Of a stretch of 42,733 nt of DNA, positions 16,779 to 23,878 are shown one piece after another. The notes under the pieces are model-generated. The model saw only the letters and a list, made by a program, of their open reading frames with translations, ran no database searches and was not told the DNA's origin. Position numbers and translations under genes: made by a program. Every line of letters begins with the position of its first letter. Positions within the stretch are counted from its first letter, which is position 1. This DNA is from a virus: positions 1 to 42,733 of IMG/VR virus record IMGVR_UViG_3300028192_000007; one strand, 5' to 3'.

Positions 16779-17206
16779 AAACTTTTAGAGAACATTTGAC
16801 AGAAGATAAAACAGCAAGTGCTGTTAATGTACAAACTTCTAACGCAGTTGAAGATGGTTCTTTAGGTACAGCGAATTTAAAAGACTCAGCTGTTCTACAA
16901 AGAGTTAACGCATTTGTTGGTAGTGTTGCTGATATGGAATACATTAAACCACAATTTGCAGTTGACAAATTAAGAGAAAACCTAATGAGAATAGGATTAG
17001 ATATTAGTCCTATGAAATTAGAAGGCTCTAGTGGAACGATAAGCGGAGTTGTAAAACAATTCGGTGGAACTTATGGAAAAACAACTGATACTAAACCTGA
17101 AGATGTGGTAGTAGATAATGGACCTGGTATTGATAACTTGAAATTAGAAGTAAAATACGAAACATTGTCTAACGGTTCATCAAAGGTTTACGCTAAATTA
17201 GTGTAA
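16775..17206 (+). CDS. virion-block protein with capsid-targeting-like N-terminus, 143 aa
   Basis: GAGGAGAAAAAATG precedes the start. The first residues, MKTFREHLTE-DK, match the pattern of T4 internal-protein targeting peptides (MKTYQEFIAE-A) including an LxE cleavage site, so the mature protein may start at D11. The rest is a Gly/Val/Lys-rich beta-type protein of about 130 residues without recognised motifs. It may be a prohead-internal or neck component (inference). It is separated by 6 bases from the next gene. Confidence 0.7.
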   Translation: MKTFREHLTEDKTASAVNVQTSNAVEDGSLGTANLKDSAVLQRVNAFVGSVADMEYIKPQFAVDKLRENLMRIGLDISPMKLEGSSGTISGVVKQFGGTYGKTTDTKPEDVVVDNGPGIDNLKLEVKYETLSNGSSKVYAKLV

Positions 17207-17212
17207 ACAATA

Positions 17213-17575
17213 ATGTTCAAACAGATAACCAAAGACAATTGGTTGTTGTATGCACAAAAGCATTATGATAATCCAACTTTTGAAACTGAAAAAGAATTTT
17301 GGGATGATATAAAGAGATTTAAATATCTCAAAAGGTTATTTCGGAAGTATGAACTATCAGGTTTTTTGAAAATAAGACTTGTAGTAAATCATATTATCGT
17401 TTTACAGAATGTTTTTGGTACGGATGCTTGTATTACTTTGCTTTTATATAAGAACGAAATTAAATACTGGCCAATCCTTAAATCTGTTTTTCACTATTTA
17501 AATTATTTGTACCCAAAGGAGCTGAATACTTTAACGGAAGACGAATATATTAAACAGGAGTTAAACAAAATATAA
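17213..17575 (+). CDS. conserved T4-like phage protein, 120 aa
   Basis: MFKQITKDNWLLYAQKHYDNP opens a mainly helical, aromatic-rich protein with RLVVNHIIVLQNVFG in the middle. This arrangement is seen in a small family of unknown function found near head/neck genes of T4-like phages (recognised from memory, not verified). There is no signal peptide. It is coupled to the next gene by TAATG. The role is unknown. Confidence 0.75.
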   Translation: MFKQITKDNWLLYAQKHYDNPTFETEKEFWDDIKRFKYLKRLFRKYELSGFLKIRLVVNHIIVLQNVFGTDACITLLLYKNEIKYWPILKSVFHYLNYLYPKELNTLTEDEYIKQELNKI

Positions 17576-18150
17576 TGGCAAGCAGAGCAGTAGATTTATT
17601 AATAGCATATAGAGTAATCAAACTATTGGTTACTCCATTTAAAAACCACGAGGCGTTTAAGACAGGTATCATAGACGCAGATGGTAAAGTGCTAAAACCA
17701 TATAGACTATTAAAAACAACTAGCGATAAAAAATCTTATACTATGTTGCATAGGTTCGTCTTTAATTTAAAACGAATACTAGGTAAAGTAGGTCTAGGTG
17801 GTAAAATTGGATCCTTTGCAGTCGCTTTAGGATTACTTCTAAAAGAAGATAAAGATTTTCATAACGAACACGGTAAGAATTTAGAAAGTACTTGCGTAAA
17901 GTATTTAAGAAGTATAAACGAACTTAAATATGTACAGGAACTTAATGAAGAATACTTTGTAGAAACAAAGTTAATTAAAGGCAATTACGAGTTAAAAGAT
18001 GAACTATTTAACGGTGATGAATTCCTTCCTAAAGGAACTAGTGTTAAATGCAACGAAGACACGAAACCATTTACTACAGCATTTGGGATGGACATATATA
18101 GTATAGATGGATTAATAGTCCCAGGAGATTATTTAAATGCTAGGATTTAA
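17575..18150 (+). CDS. conserved virion-associated protein, 191 aa
   Basis: Opens MASRAVDLLIAYRVIKLLVTPF and carries the strongly conserved-looking YTMLHRFVFNLKRILGKVGLGGKIGSFAVALGLLL segment at about residues 56-92. Similar proteins occur in T4-like marine phages as virion proteins of unknown function (from memory). It is basic in the middle, with Gly- and Leu-rich amphipathic helices and no clear transmembrane span. It overlaps the next gene by 14 bases. Confidence 0.75.
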   Translation: MASRAVDLLIAYRVIKLLVTPFKNHEAFKTGIIDADGKVLKPYRLLKTTSDKKSYTMLHRFVFNLKRILGKVGLGGKIGSFAVALGLLLKEDKDFHNEHGKNLESTCVKYLRSINELKYVQELNEEYFVETKLIKGNYELKDELFNGDEFLPKGTSVKCNEDTKPFTTAFGMDIYSIDGLIVPGDYLNARI

Positions 18151-18700
18151 AGAATTATTGATGAAGTACTTGAAAGATAAGAAGAACGAAGACGCACCTG
18201 CTAATTCAGTTGCGAGTGGTGGTGTTTCTATGCCACCTGACGCCGTACACGATAAAAAGAAAAGAAAAGAAATTATGACACGACTTGGTTATACGGTAAA
18301 AGAAAATAGAGAAACTAATAGTGTTGTTCTAAATCAAGTATTAGACCAAATGGATAAAATAGATGTTATAGTAGATGAAATGAGTTATGGAAAAAATGAA
18401 TTAGAATTTGTTGTAGATACTCCTAAAAAATCTATTTTAGAAAAAGCAAAATTAAAAGAGTTTTCTGCTTTTGGAACTATGGGAAGTGGAAGCATTGGTG
18501 CAATGCACCCAATCGCTGCTTTAGGAGATACACCACCTAAAGGAGCACATAGAAATGCTAGAGCAGTAGGATTAGTATCGCAAAAGAATCCTAGACTCAC
18601 AAAAGAAATATCTGATAAACTTAAATCAAAAGTATTAGATAGAAAGATTAAAAGAGCGAAAGAAAAGTTTTCGCAAAACTTAAAAGATAAAAAAATATAA
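18137..18700 (+). CDS. hypothetical late protein, 187 aa
   Basis: Starts MLGFKELLMKYL within the previous gene. The middle has a Gly/Ser/Met-rich linker (AFGTMGSGSIGAMHPIAALGD) and the C-terminus is a basic helix (KSKVLDRKIKRAKEKFSQNLKDKK). No known domain is found. The amphipathic FKELL start echoes the other virion-block N-termini but lacks an LxE site. It is presumably a structural or assembly protein by location. Confidence 0.7.
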   Translation: MLGFKELLMKYLKDKKNEDAPANSVASGGVSMPPDAVHDKKKRKEIMTRLGYTVKENRETNSVVLNQVLDQMDKIDVIVDEMSYGKNELEFVVDTPKKSILEKAKLKEFSAFGTMGSGSIGAMHPIAALGDTPPKGAHRNARAVGLVSQKNPRLTKEISDKLKSKVLDRKIKRAKEKFSQNLKDKKI

Positions 18701-18709
18701 AGGAAACAT

Positions 18710-19204
18710 ATGAGTAGATTTAATGGACTTCTGAACGCAATATTTTTACCACCAAGAAATTGGGTATTAAATGAATCGTTAAAGTTTACACCAGATATAA
18801 ATGAAGTTGAAATTAGTAGACTTGCTAGATGTGAAGTTGATGTAAAAAAGGATGGCGAATTTATAGGAGAGATTAGTGTTCCTGCTGGTTATATTACAGA
18901 CTTAGCTAGTGTGCCAAGATTAGCTTGGGCAGTTATTGCTCCATTTGATGTTGCAAGAGCAGCTGTGATACACGATTTACTTTATGAAAAAATAAATGGT
19001 GCATTTAAAAAAGGATTAATTAAAACTAAAAGTGAACGAGAGATATATAGAAGTATAGCAGACAATGTATTTAAACAAGGAATGGAATTTGCAGAACCTT
19101 CAGTTTCTAAATGGAAAATTTGGTGTGCTTATAACACGGTAAGAGTATTTGGCCGTTGGGCAATTAATAGTTCTGCACCAAGAGGAGCAAAACCTAGTAA
19201 ATAA
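18710..19204 (+). CDS. DUF1353-type phage protein, 164 aa
   Basis: AGGAAACATATG gives the start. The family signature is visible as VPAGYITDLASVPR followed by ARAAVIHDLLYE, with HD as the likely metal or catalytic pair. DUF1353 proteins are widespread in phages and prophages near lysis and tail genes, and their biochemical role is not established. A C-terminal Arg/Ser/Ala tail completes the protein. It sits just before the membrane-protein/lysis cluster, which fits the family's usual setting. Confidence 0.8.
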   Translation: MSRFNGLLNAIFLPPRNWVLNESLKFTPDINEVEISRLARCEVDVKKDGEFIGEISVPAGYITDLASVPRLAWAVIAPFDVARAAVIHDLLYEKINGAFKKGLIKTKSEREIYRSIADNVFKQGMEFAEPSVSKWKIWCAYNTVRVFGRWAINSSAPRGAKPSK

Positions 19205-19205
19205 T

Positions 19206-19478
19206 ATGTGGTTCTTTTTAATAAAATCCTGCTTAGGTGCTATCATTGGTCAATCAACCAATGCGTGGTTTAAGAAAACCAAAATGGGACATTGGTTTTA
19301 TAAGAAAGTAGACCAATGTTATAATTGGGCTGCTAAAAGATATGATTTAAATGTATTAACAAAGGAAGAGAAACTTATTAAACAATTTCCTTCGTTAAGT
19401 GCTAAAATAAATAAACTAGAGGACCAAGTGGCAAAACTTAAATTAGAAATGGTCAATCTTAAAGGAAGGAAGAAATAA
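19206..19478 (+). CDS. membrane-anchored coiled-coil protein, 90 aa
   Basis: ATG at 19206 is chosen because it lies just after the previous stop and opens directly into a hydrophobic segment (WFFLIKSCLGAIIG). A basic/aromatic middle follows, then a C-terminal heptad helix (SAKINKLEDQVAKLKLEM). A same-frame ATG at 19149 would need a 56-base overlap. The small size, an N-terminal membrane segment and the lysis-gene neighbourhood suggest an envelope role. Confidence 0.65.
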   Translation: MWFFLIKSCLGAIIGQSTNAWFKKTKMGHWFYKKVDQCYNWAAKRYDLNVLTKEEKLIKQFPSLSAKINKLEDQVAKLKLEMVNLKGRKK

Positions 19479-19585
19479 TGTTTTTAACAATAGGATTAGT
19501 TATTGGATTCGTATTAGGTTGGTATGTTAACGAAAAATTTGAAGATTTAGCGGGTCTGGTTAAAAAATTAAAATTCTGGAAGTAA
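19478..19585 (+). CDS. single-span membrane peptide, 35 aa
   Basis: TAATG overlap with the previous gene. Residues 2-16 (FLTIGLVIGFVLGWY) form one Gly-rich transmembrane helix, followed by a short amphipathic basic tail (VKKLKFWK). It resembles small holin-like or antiholin-like peptides by size and position directly before the spanin pair, but it could be any small membrane protein. Confidence 0.55.
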   Translation: MFLTIGLVIGFVLGWYVNEKFEDLAGLVKKLKFWK

Positions 19586-19591
19586 AGTAAT

Positions 19592-20068
19592 ATGTTTGGT
19601 TATCTGAAAATGGCGATGGTTGTAGTAATGATTTCAGGACTTGCTGGTGCAGGTCTGTATGTTATGAAATTGCAAAAGGACAATGCAATTTTAAAAGCAA
19701 ATCAAATCAAATTAGAAGCAGCTGTTGACGGTCAAAAGAAAGTTATTGCTCAGCAAAAAGAAGACTTTGGTAAGATATTAGAAGCTAATAATAAGATGAA
19801 TAAACTTATGAGTAAGCTTCAAAAAGATTTAGAAGATTTAGATAAACGATTTACTAAAGGTGGAAGAGACTTTGGTCTACTTGCTTTAGAAAAGACCAAA
19901 CTAATACAAAAAATAATCAATAAAGGTAGTGATAATGTTATGCGTTGTGTAGAAATCGCAGGTGGTGCTCCTTTAACTGATAAGGAAATAAAAGCAACGA
20001 AGAAAAGTGAAATCAATAGAGAATGTCCTAGTATAGCGAACCCAAATTATGTACCGTATAGTAATTAG
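19592..20068 (+). CDS. inner-membrane spanin (Rz-like), 158 aa
   Basis: An N-terminal transmembrane segment (residues 7-26, AMVVVMISGLAGAGLYVM) is followed by a long periplasmic coiled coil (about 30-85, rich in Lys/Gln/Glu/Leu). A C-terminal globular part with two cysteines (about C117 and C145) completes it. This is the architecture of i-spanins, which span the periplasm and fuse the two membranes at the last step of lysis. The partner lipoprotein gene overlaps its 3' end by 20 bases, the classic Rz/Rz1 arrangement. Confidence 0.75.
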   Translation: MFGYLKMAMVVVMISGLAGAGLYVMKLQKDNAILKANQIKLEAAVDGQKKVIAQQKEDFGKILEANNKMNKLMSKLQKDLEDLDKRFTKGGRDFGLLALEKTKLIQKIINKGSDNVMRCVEIAGGAPLTDKEIKATKKSEINRECPSIANPNYVPYSN

Positions 20069-20408
20069 TATATTATTCATAATCCTTTTAACAGGATGCT
20101 CAAGTGTTAAAAAACTTAACATATTCACTACAGAAGTTGAAAGACAAGAACTAGGAATAGATAAACCTACTCTAGCCAAGTTAGAAAATTTAAAATGGAT
20201 TATTATAACTTCTGATAATGCAGATGAAGTATTTGCTAAACTTGTAGAACAAGGTATAGACCCAGTCTTATTTGGATTGACAGATAATGATTTTCAATTA
20301 ATTGCAAAAAACTTTGCTCAAATTAGAAACCATATGAAAGCAACAAACGATTTGATTGACGCATATAAAGAATATTATGAACCAAAGGAGAAAAACAAAA
20401 CGAAATAG
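20049..20408 (+). CDS. outer-membrane lipoprotein spanin (Rz1-like), 119 aa
   Basis: Begins MYRIVISILFIILLTGCSS. L-T-G-C is a lipobox with the acylated cysteine at residue 17, so the mature protein is an outer-membrane lipoprotein. It starts within the Rz-like gene in another frame. The rest is helical and charged and should meet the i-spanin across the periplasm. At about 100 mature residues it is longer than lambda Rz1 but within the range of T4-like o-spanins. The pairing is inferred from architecture and overlap. Confidence 0.7.
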   Translation: MYRIVISILFIILLTGCSSVKKLNIFTTEVERQELGIDKPTLAKLENLKWIIITSDNADEVFAKLVEQGIDPVLFGLTDNDFQLIAKNFAQIRNHMKATNDLIDAYKEYYEPKEKNKTK

Positions 20409-20413
20409 ATTTT

Positions 20414-20578
20414 ATGGATTCAGAAGCAGTATTAATGTTGAGTAGATTGTGGCCGATATTTGTGGCATTTATAATGTTGATTGTTGTATTATCACAATCA
20501 CACTATAGAATTAAAGTGTTGGAAGAGAAAGTTAAAGTAGCGTTTGAACTTATTAATAAGTTAACAAATAAAAAATAG
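20414..20578 (+). CDS. small membrane protein, 54 aa
   Basis: One strong transmembrane helix (about 12-27, LWPIFVAFIMLIVVLS) is followed by a charged amphipathic helix (YRIKVLEEKVKVAFELINKL). It lies 5 bases after the o-spanin and ends on the base before the stop of the minus-strand cyclase, so the two genes converge with no gap. It may be a holin or other lysis accessory; nothing in the sequence decides. Confidence 0.6.
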   Translation: MDSEAVLMLSRLWPIFVAFIMLIVVLSQSHYRIKVLEEKVKVAFELINKLTNKK

Positions 20579-22234
20579 TTACTTAATTGAATAACATATA
20601 ACCTTTTCAGTCTTACCTTTTACGGTACAGGCACCAAGTTTATAGAACTTAAATCCCTTCGGTCTTTGATTTGGAAGAAAGTCTATACCATCAGCAGTAT
20701 GTTCAGATATTATAATAGTTGTGTTGAAGTCTTTACTTTTACCTTCTAACCTACTAGCAAGATTAACAGCGTCACCAATAACAGAATAATCAAACCTTTG
20801 TTCACTACCCATATTACCTACAAGACATTGACCTGTATTGATACCTATACCTATATTACAAGGTGGTTCAAACTCTCCATTCTTATTCATTTCTTTTAAT
20901 TTTCTTCTCATTTGAAACGCAGATAACACAGCAAGTCTTTGATGTTCTGGTGTATCTAATGGAGCATTCCAGAACGCCATAATACAATCGCCCATATACT
21001 TATCAATAGTACCACCATTTTTTAATATTATATCAGTCATTGCAGTAAGAAATCTATTAACATACTTGGTAAGTTTTTCTGGATTACCTTTCATAGATTC
21101 TGATATAGGAGTGAAACCTCTAATGTCTGAAAATAAAAATGTTAATTCTTTTCTTTCTCCACCTAGTTTTAATAGTGATGGATTCTTTTGTAGTTTCTTA
21201 ACCATTGCAGGTGCTAGATAATGTTCAAATTGTTTTTTGATTTGTAGTTTTAATTTATTTTCTCTAATAAAATTATTATATATTAAATGACCAAATAATA
21301 AAGTAATTATAACAAGTGGACTAAACCAATCAACTAAAAATAAGTGTTTTGTCCATAGATAAGAACTTAAAAAAGATAAGTCTCCCAAGTATCCACCAAA
21401 CCATATCGCAGACCACATTATACCACATCTAGGTATAACTACAAGAAAGAATATAGCACTTAATATTATAAAAGTAAATTCAGCATATGGTAACCAATAA
21501 GGTCTACTGATAAACTTACCTGATAATAAAGTTTCTGTACCAACTGCCATAATTTCGTGTGTGTTTTTTATTCCATCAGGAGTTGTTGCAAAAGTAGAAC
21601 CTTTAAATGTTGTACCTATGAAAACTACTTTACCTTTCATAGATGACCAATCTCTATCAGTATAATCTATTCTAGGAATATGATGTCTGAAATCTAACCA
21701 AATTAAATCTTTAGCTTCAGTTGGCATTTTAAAAATTTTTAAGATAACTTCTGGTATAGATTTTTCAAGTGGTAGTTTTCTTATAGTGCCATCTATATCA
21801 ACAGGCACAGATACATTACCTATTGCTAATGCTTTTCTAGCAATACTAACAAGATTTTTAACTTCATTTGTTTCGGTTAATATGATAGGATATTTGGCAA
21901 TCATTTTCAAAAACATTTCATCACCACCTAATCTATCTTTATGTGGGAAGACTACTTGTAAGACTACTAGAGCGGCACCATTTTTATACGCATTGATTAT
22001 AGTACGACCAAGTAAATCTCTCTTCCACGGCCATTGTCCGTTCTTTGTAAGTGCCTTGTCAGATATATCCAATAGGACTAGACTTTTGGAATCTAAATGA
22101 GTCCCAAATTTTTGGTAGGTATCAAAGGTTGCTAGTCTGGTTGATTGCAATAGAACAGGATTTACGAAGTAAATTCCTAGTAGAATAATAAAGGTCAGAT
22201 AAGCTGCCCATTTTGTTGTAAATATTTTGTTCAT
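20579..22234 (-). CDS. CHASE2-domain class III adenylyl cyclase
   Basis: The only minus-strand gene. It is read from ATG 22234 because GAGAGG lies just before it; an in-frame ATG at 22246 would add four residues but includes that ribosome site. TM1 spans about residues 8-25 and an extracytoplasmic CHASE2-type sensor about 30-245. Two or three TM helices (about 250-320) and a linker follow, and the catalytic domain covers 360-551. Catalytic residues are complete: metal Asp in FSDIRGF (D370) and YMGD (D416), purine-selecting K412 and D482, N491 and R495. Lys/Asp selects ATP, so the expected product is cAMP. CHASE2 cyclases sense periplasmic or membrane signals and often lie near FecR-domain genes in bacteria. 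The gene faces a CsgF/CsgG/curlin/FecR operon across a 53-base gap. A bacterial origin is likely. Confidence 0.92.
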   Translation of the reverse strand: MNKIFTTKWAAYLTFIILLGIYFVNPVLLQSTRLATFDTYQKFGTHLDSKSLVLLDISDKALTKNGQWPWKRDLLGRTIINAYKNGAALVVLQVVFPHKDRLGGDEMFLKMIAKYPIILTETNEVKNLVSIARKALAIGNVSVPVDIDGTIRKLPLEKSIPEVILKIFKMPTEAKDLIWLDFRHHIPRIDYTDRDWSSMKGKVVFIGTTFKGSTFATTPDGIKNTHEIMAVGTETLLSGKFISRPYWLPYAEFTFIILSAIFFLVVIPRCGIMWSAIWFGGYLGDLSFLSSYLWTKHLFLVDWFSPLVIITLLFGHLIYNNFIRENKLKLQIKKQFEHYLAPAMVKKLQKNPSLLKLGGERKELTFLFSDIRGFTPISESMKGNPEKLTKYVNRFLTAMTDIILKNGGTIDKYMGDCIMAFWNAPLDTPEHQRLAVLSAFQMRRKLKEMNKNGEFEPPCNIGIGINTGQCLVGNMGSEQRFDYSVIGDAVNLASRLEGKSKDFNTTIIISEHTADGIDFLPNQRPKGFKFYKLGACTVKGKTEKVICYSIK

Positions 22235-22287
22235 ATCACCTCTCATTGTTTATTTATTATAAATATTACTGATTATTTAGGAGAGAT
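22235..22287. promoter_or_regulatory. divergent intergenic region of the cyclase and curli-like operon
   Basis: On the plus strand a perfect TATAAATA late box (22258-22265) lies 22 bases before the CsgF start, with AGGAGAG as ribosome site. On the minus strand TATAAT (22261-22256) overlaps that box and could serve the cyclase, with no good -35 in front. The two transcription units therefore share one compact control region. Confidence 0.6.
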
Positions 22288-22752
22288 ATGAGATTAATTA
22301 TAACTATTTTACTAACATTATTGTTTACTTCTAGTGCTTACTCAAGCGAATTTATCTTTAAATTTGATAGTCCTTCATTTACAGGCGAAGGAAAATCATC
22401 ACACTATCTAACGATAGAGAATATTGAGAAGACTAGAAAGGATGCTATTAAAGCTGCTAATAAAGCAGCCGCAGATAAAGTAATCGCAGACGCAAAGGCA
22501 ACAGCGATAGCAAAATTCAAAGCAAATTTAGAAGCAAGATTTTATACTGCTTTAGCTAAACAAGTTACTGACAATGTATTTGGTACAGATGGATTACAAC
22601 AAGACTCTGGAACATTTACATCACCAGTTGGTGGTGAAGTGATAACTTGGACTACTACAACAACAGGTACAAATGATACCGTTACCGTAGTAGTTACAGA
22701 AACAGATGGTACGGTTACTACATTTACTATGCCTAAAGAAGATAACTCATAG
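22288..22752 (+). CDS. csgF: CsgF-like curli assembly protein
   Basis: A 154-residue exported protein. The signal peptide is MRLIITILLTLLFTSSAYS with cleavage after about residue 19. The mature N-terminus, EFIFKFDSPSFTGEG, matches the CsgF start (F.F.NPSFGGNP), the part that inserts in the CsgG pore. An Ala/Lys-rich helix follows at about 48-95. A C-terminal beta part with many Thr (VTVVVTETDGTVTTFTM) corresponds to the CsgF C-terminal strands. The Ala/Lys helix is longer than in Escherichia coli CsgF (138 aa). It is directly upstream of csgG, as in bacterial curli loci. CsgF normally couples secretion through CsgG to surface nucleation. Confidence 0.75.
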   Translation: MRLIITILLTLLFTSSAYSSEFIFKFDSPSFTGEGKSSHYLTIENIEKTRKDAIKAANKAAADKVIADAKATAIAKFKANLEARFYTALAKQVTDNVFGTDGLQQDSGTFTSPVGGEVITWTTTTTGTNDTVTVVVTETDGTVTTFTMPKEDNS

Positions 22753-22759
22753 GAGAAAT

Positions 22760-23878
22760 ATGTTTAGAACTATTGGGATATTTTTATTGACATTGTTTTT
22801 AGCTAGTTGTGCAGGTAGACCAGATTTTGATGTAAAAACTCAATCCGTATCTTATAAAAGTTTAACGGAAATTAATTCACCAAAAGGTGACGCAATTGTA
22901 ATTGCGGTGTATGACTTTGTTGATATGACAGGTCAAAAGAAACCAGGTGGTAATTTTGCGTCAATGAGTACAGCAGTAACGCAAGGCTCATATCAGATTT
23001 TAATTAAAGCATTACAAGACGCAGGTGAAGGCAAATGGTTTAGAGTTGTTGAAAGAGCAAGTCTACCAAGTTTATTACAAGAACGAAAACTAATCCGTTC
23101 TACAAGACAACAGATTAATGGAGAAGGTGCAGAACCTTTACCACCATTGTTATTTGCTGGTGCATATATCACAGGTGGTATTATAGGATATGATAGTGAT
23201 ACTAAATCAGGTGGTGTTGGTGCTAGAATTTTAGGAATACAAGCACATAAACAATACCGACAAGATATAGTTACTATTATTTTAAGATTAGTTAATGTAC
23301 AAACAGGTGAAGTTGTAGTTACTACAACGGTTGAAAAGACTATATTTTCTGGTGAAACTGGTGGCGATATATTTAAATACCTAGATACAGATACAATGTT
23401 AGTAGAGATTGAAGTAGGATTTGCTAGAAACGAACCAGTAACTTATGCAGTAAGAAAAGCAATAGAAAAAGGTGTAGTTGATTTAATTAATCAAGGCGCT
23501 GAAAAAGGACTATGGGAGATTTCAATACCTGAACCAGTAGTTATTAAAGAAGAAAAAAAAGAAGAAGTAGATAAGGCTGGAGAAGAAGTAATTAAAACAC
23601 CTATCAAGGTAGATGTAGGTAAAGAAAAAGTAGAGAAAACATACGAAGAATTTTTAGAAGAAAAAGAAGCCCAAAAAGAAGAACGCAAAAAGATGATACA
23701 GATGACAGCGGAGTGTGAGAAAGACGCTAACGCTACAGGAAAAGTATCTGAAAAGTGTACAGAATTAATTGATGAAAAAGATTGGGCAGATGTAGAAAAA
23801 GCAACAGAAACAGAGGAGAATAATGCTGATGAAGAAGTTAATGATGGCGATAGTGATTCTTCTAGCGACACTAACTAA
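22760..23878 (+). CDS. csgG: CsgG, curli secretion-channel lipoprotein with acidic C-terminal extension
   Basis: ATG 22760 is chosen for the AGGAGA in front of it and because it opens the signal peptide. The lipobox is L-A-S-C with C17 acylated. The CsgG family is clear from YDFVDMTGQKKP, GKWFRVVERASLPSLLQERKLIR, GGIIGYDSDTKSGGVGARILGI and GEVVVTTTVEKTIFS, ending near residue 258 with EKGLWEI. CsgG forms a nonameric outer-membrane pore that exports unfolded curli subunits. E. coli CsgG is 277 residues. Here about 115 extra residues, rich in Glu, Lys and Asp with two or three Cys, follow the channel domain. This tail is unusual and would lie on the periplasmic side. The 3' end overlaps the curlin-like gene by 56 bases. 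Confidence 0.95.
   Translation: MFRTIGIFLLTLFLASCAGRPDFDVKTQSVSYKSLTEINSPKGDAIVIAVYDFVDMTGQKKPGGNFASMSTAVTQGSYQILIKALQDAGEGKWFRVVERASLPSLLQERKLIRSTRQQINGEGAEPLPPLLFAGAYITGGIIGYDSDTKSGGVGARILGIQAHKQYRQDIVTIILRLVNVQTGEVVVTTTVEKTIFSGETGGDIFKYLDTDTMLVEIEVGFARNEPVTYAVRKAIEKGVVDLINQGAEKGLWEISIPEPVVIKEEKKEEVDKAGEEVIKTPIKVDVGKEKVEKTYEEFLEEKEAQKEERKKMIQMTAECEKDANATGKVSEKCTELIDEKDWADVEKATETEENNADEEVNDGDSDSSSDTN

Noticed and set aside
23491-23871. 126-codon minus-strand frame rich in Ser and Phe
   Set aside because: It is a mirror of the Glu/Lys-rich tail of csgG; the composition is an antisense artefact.
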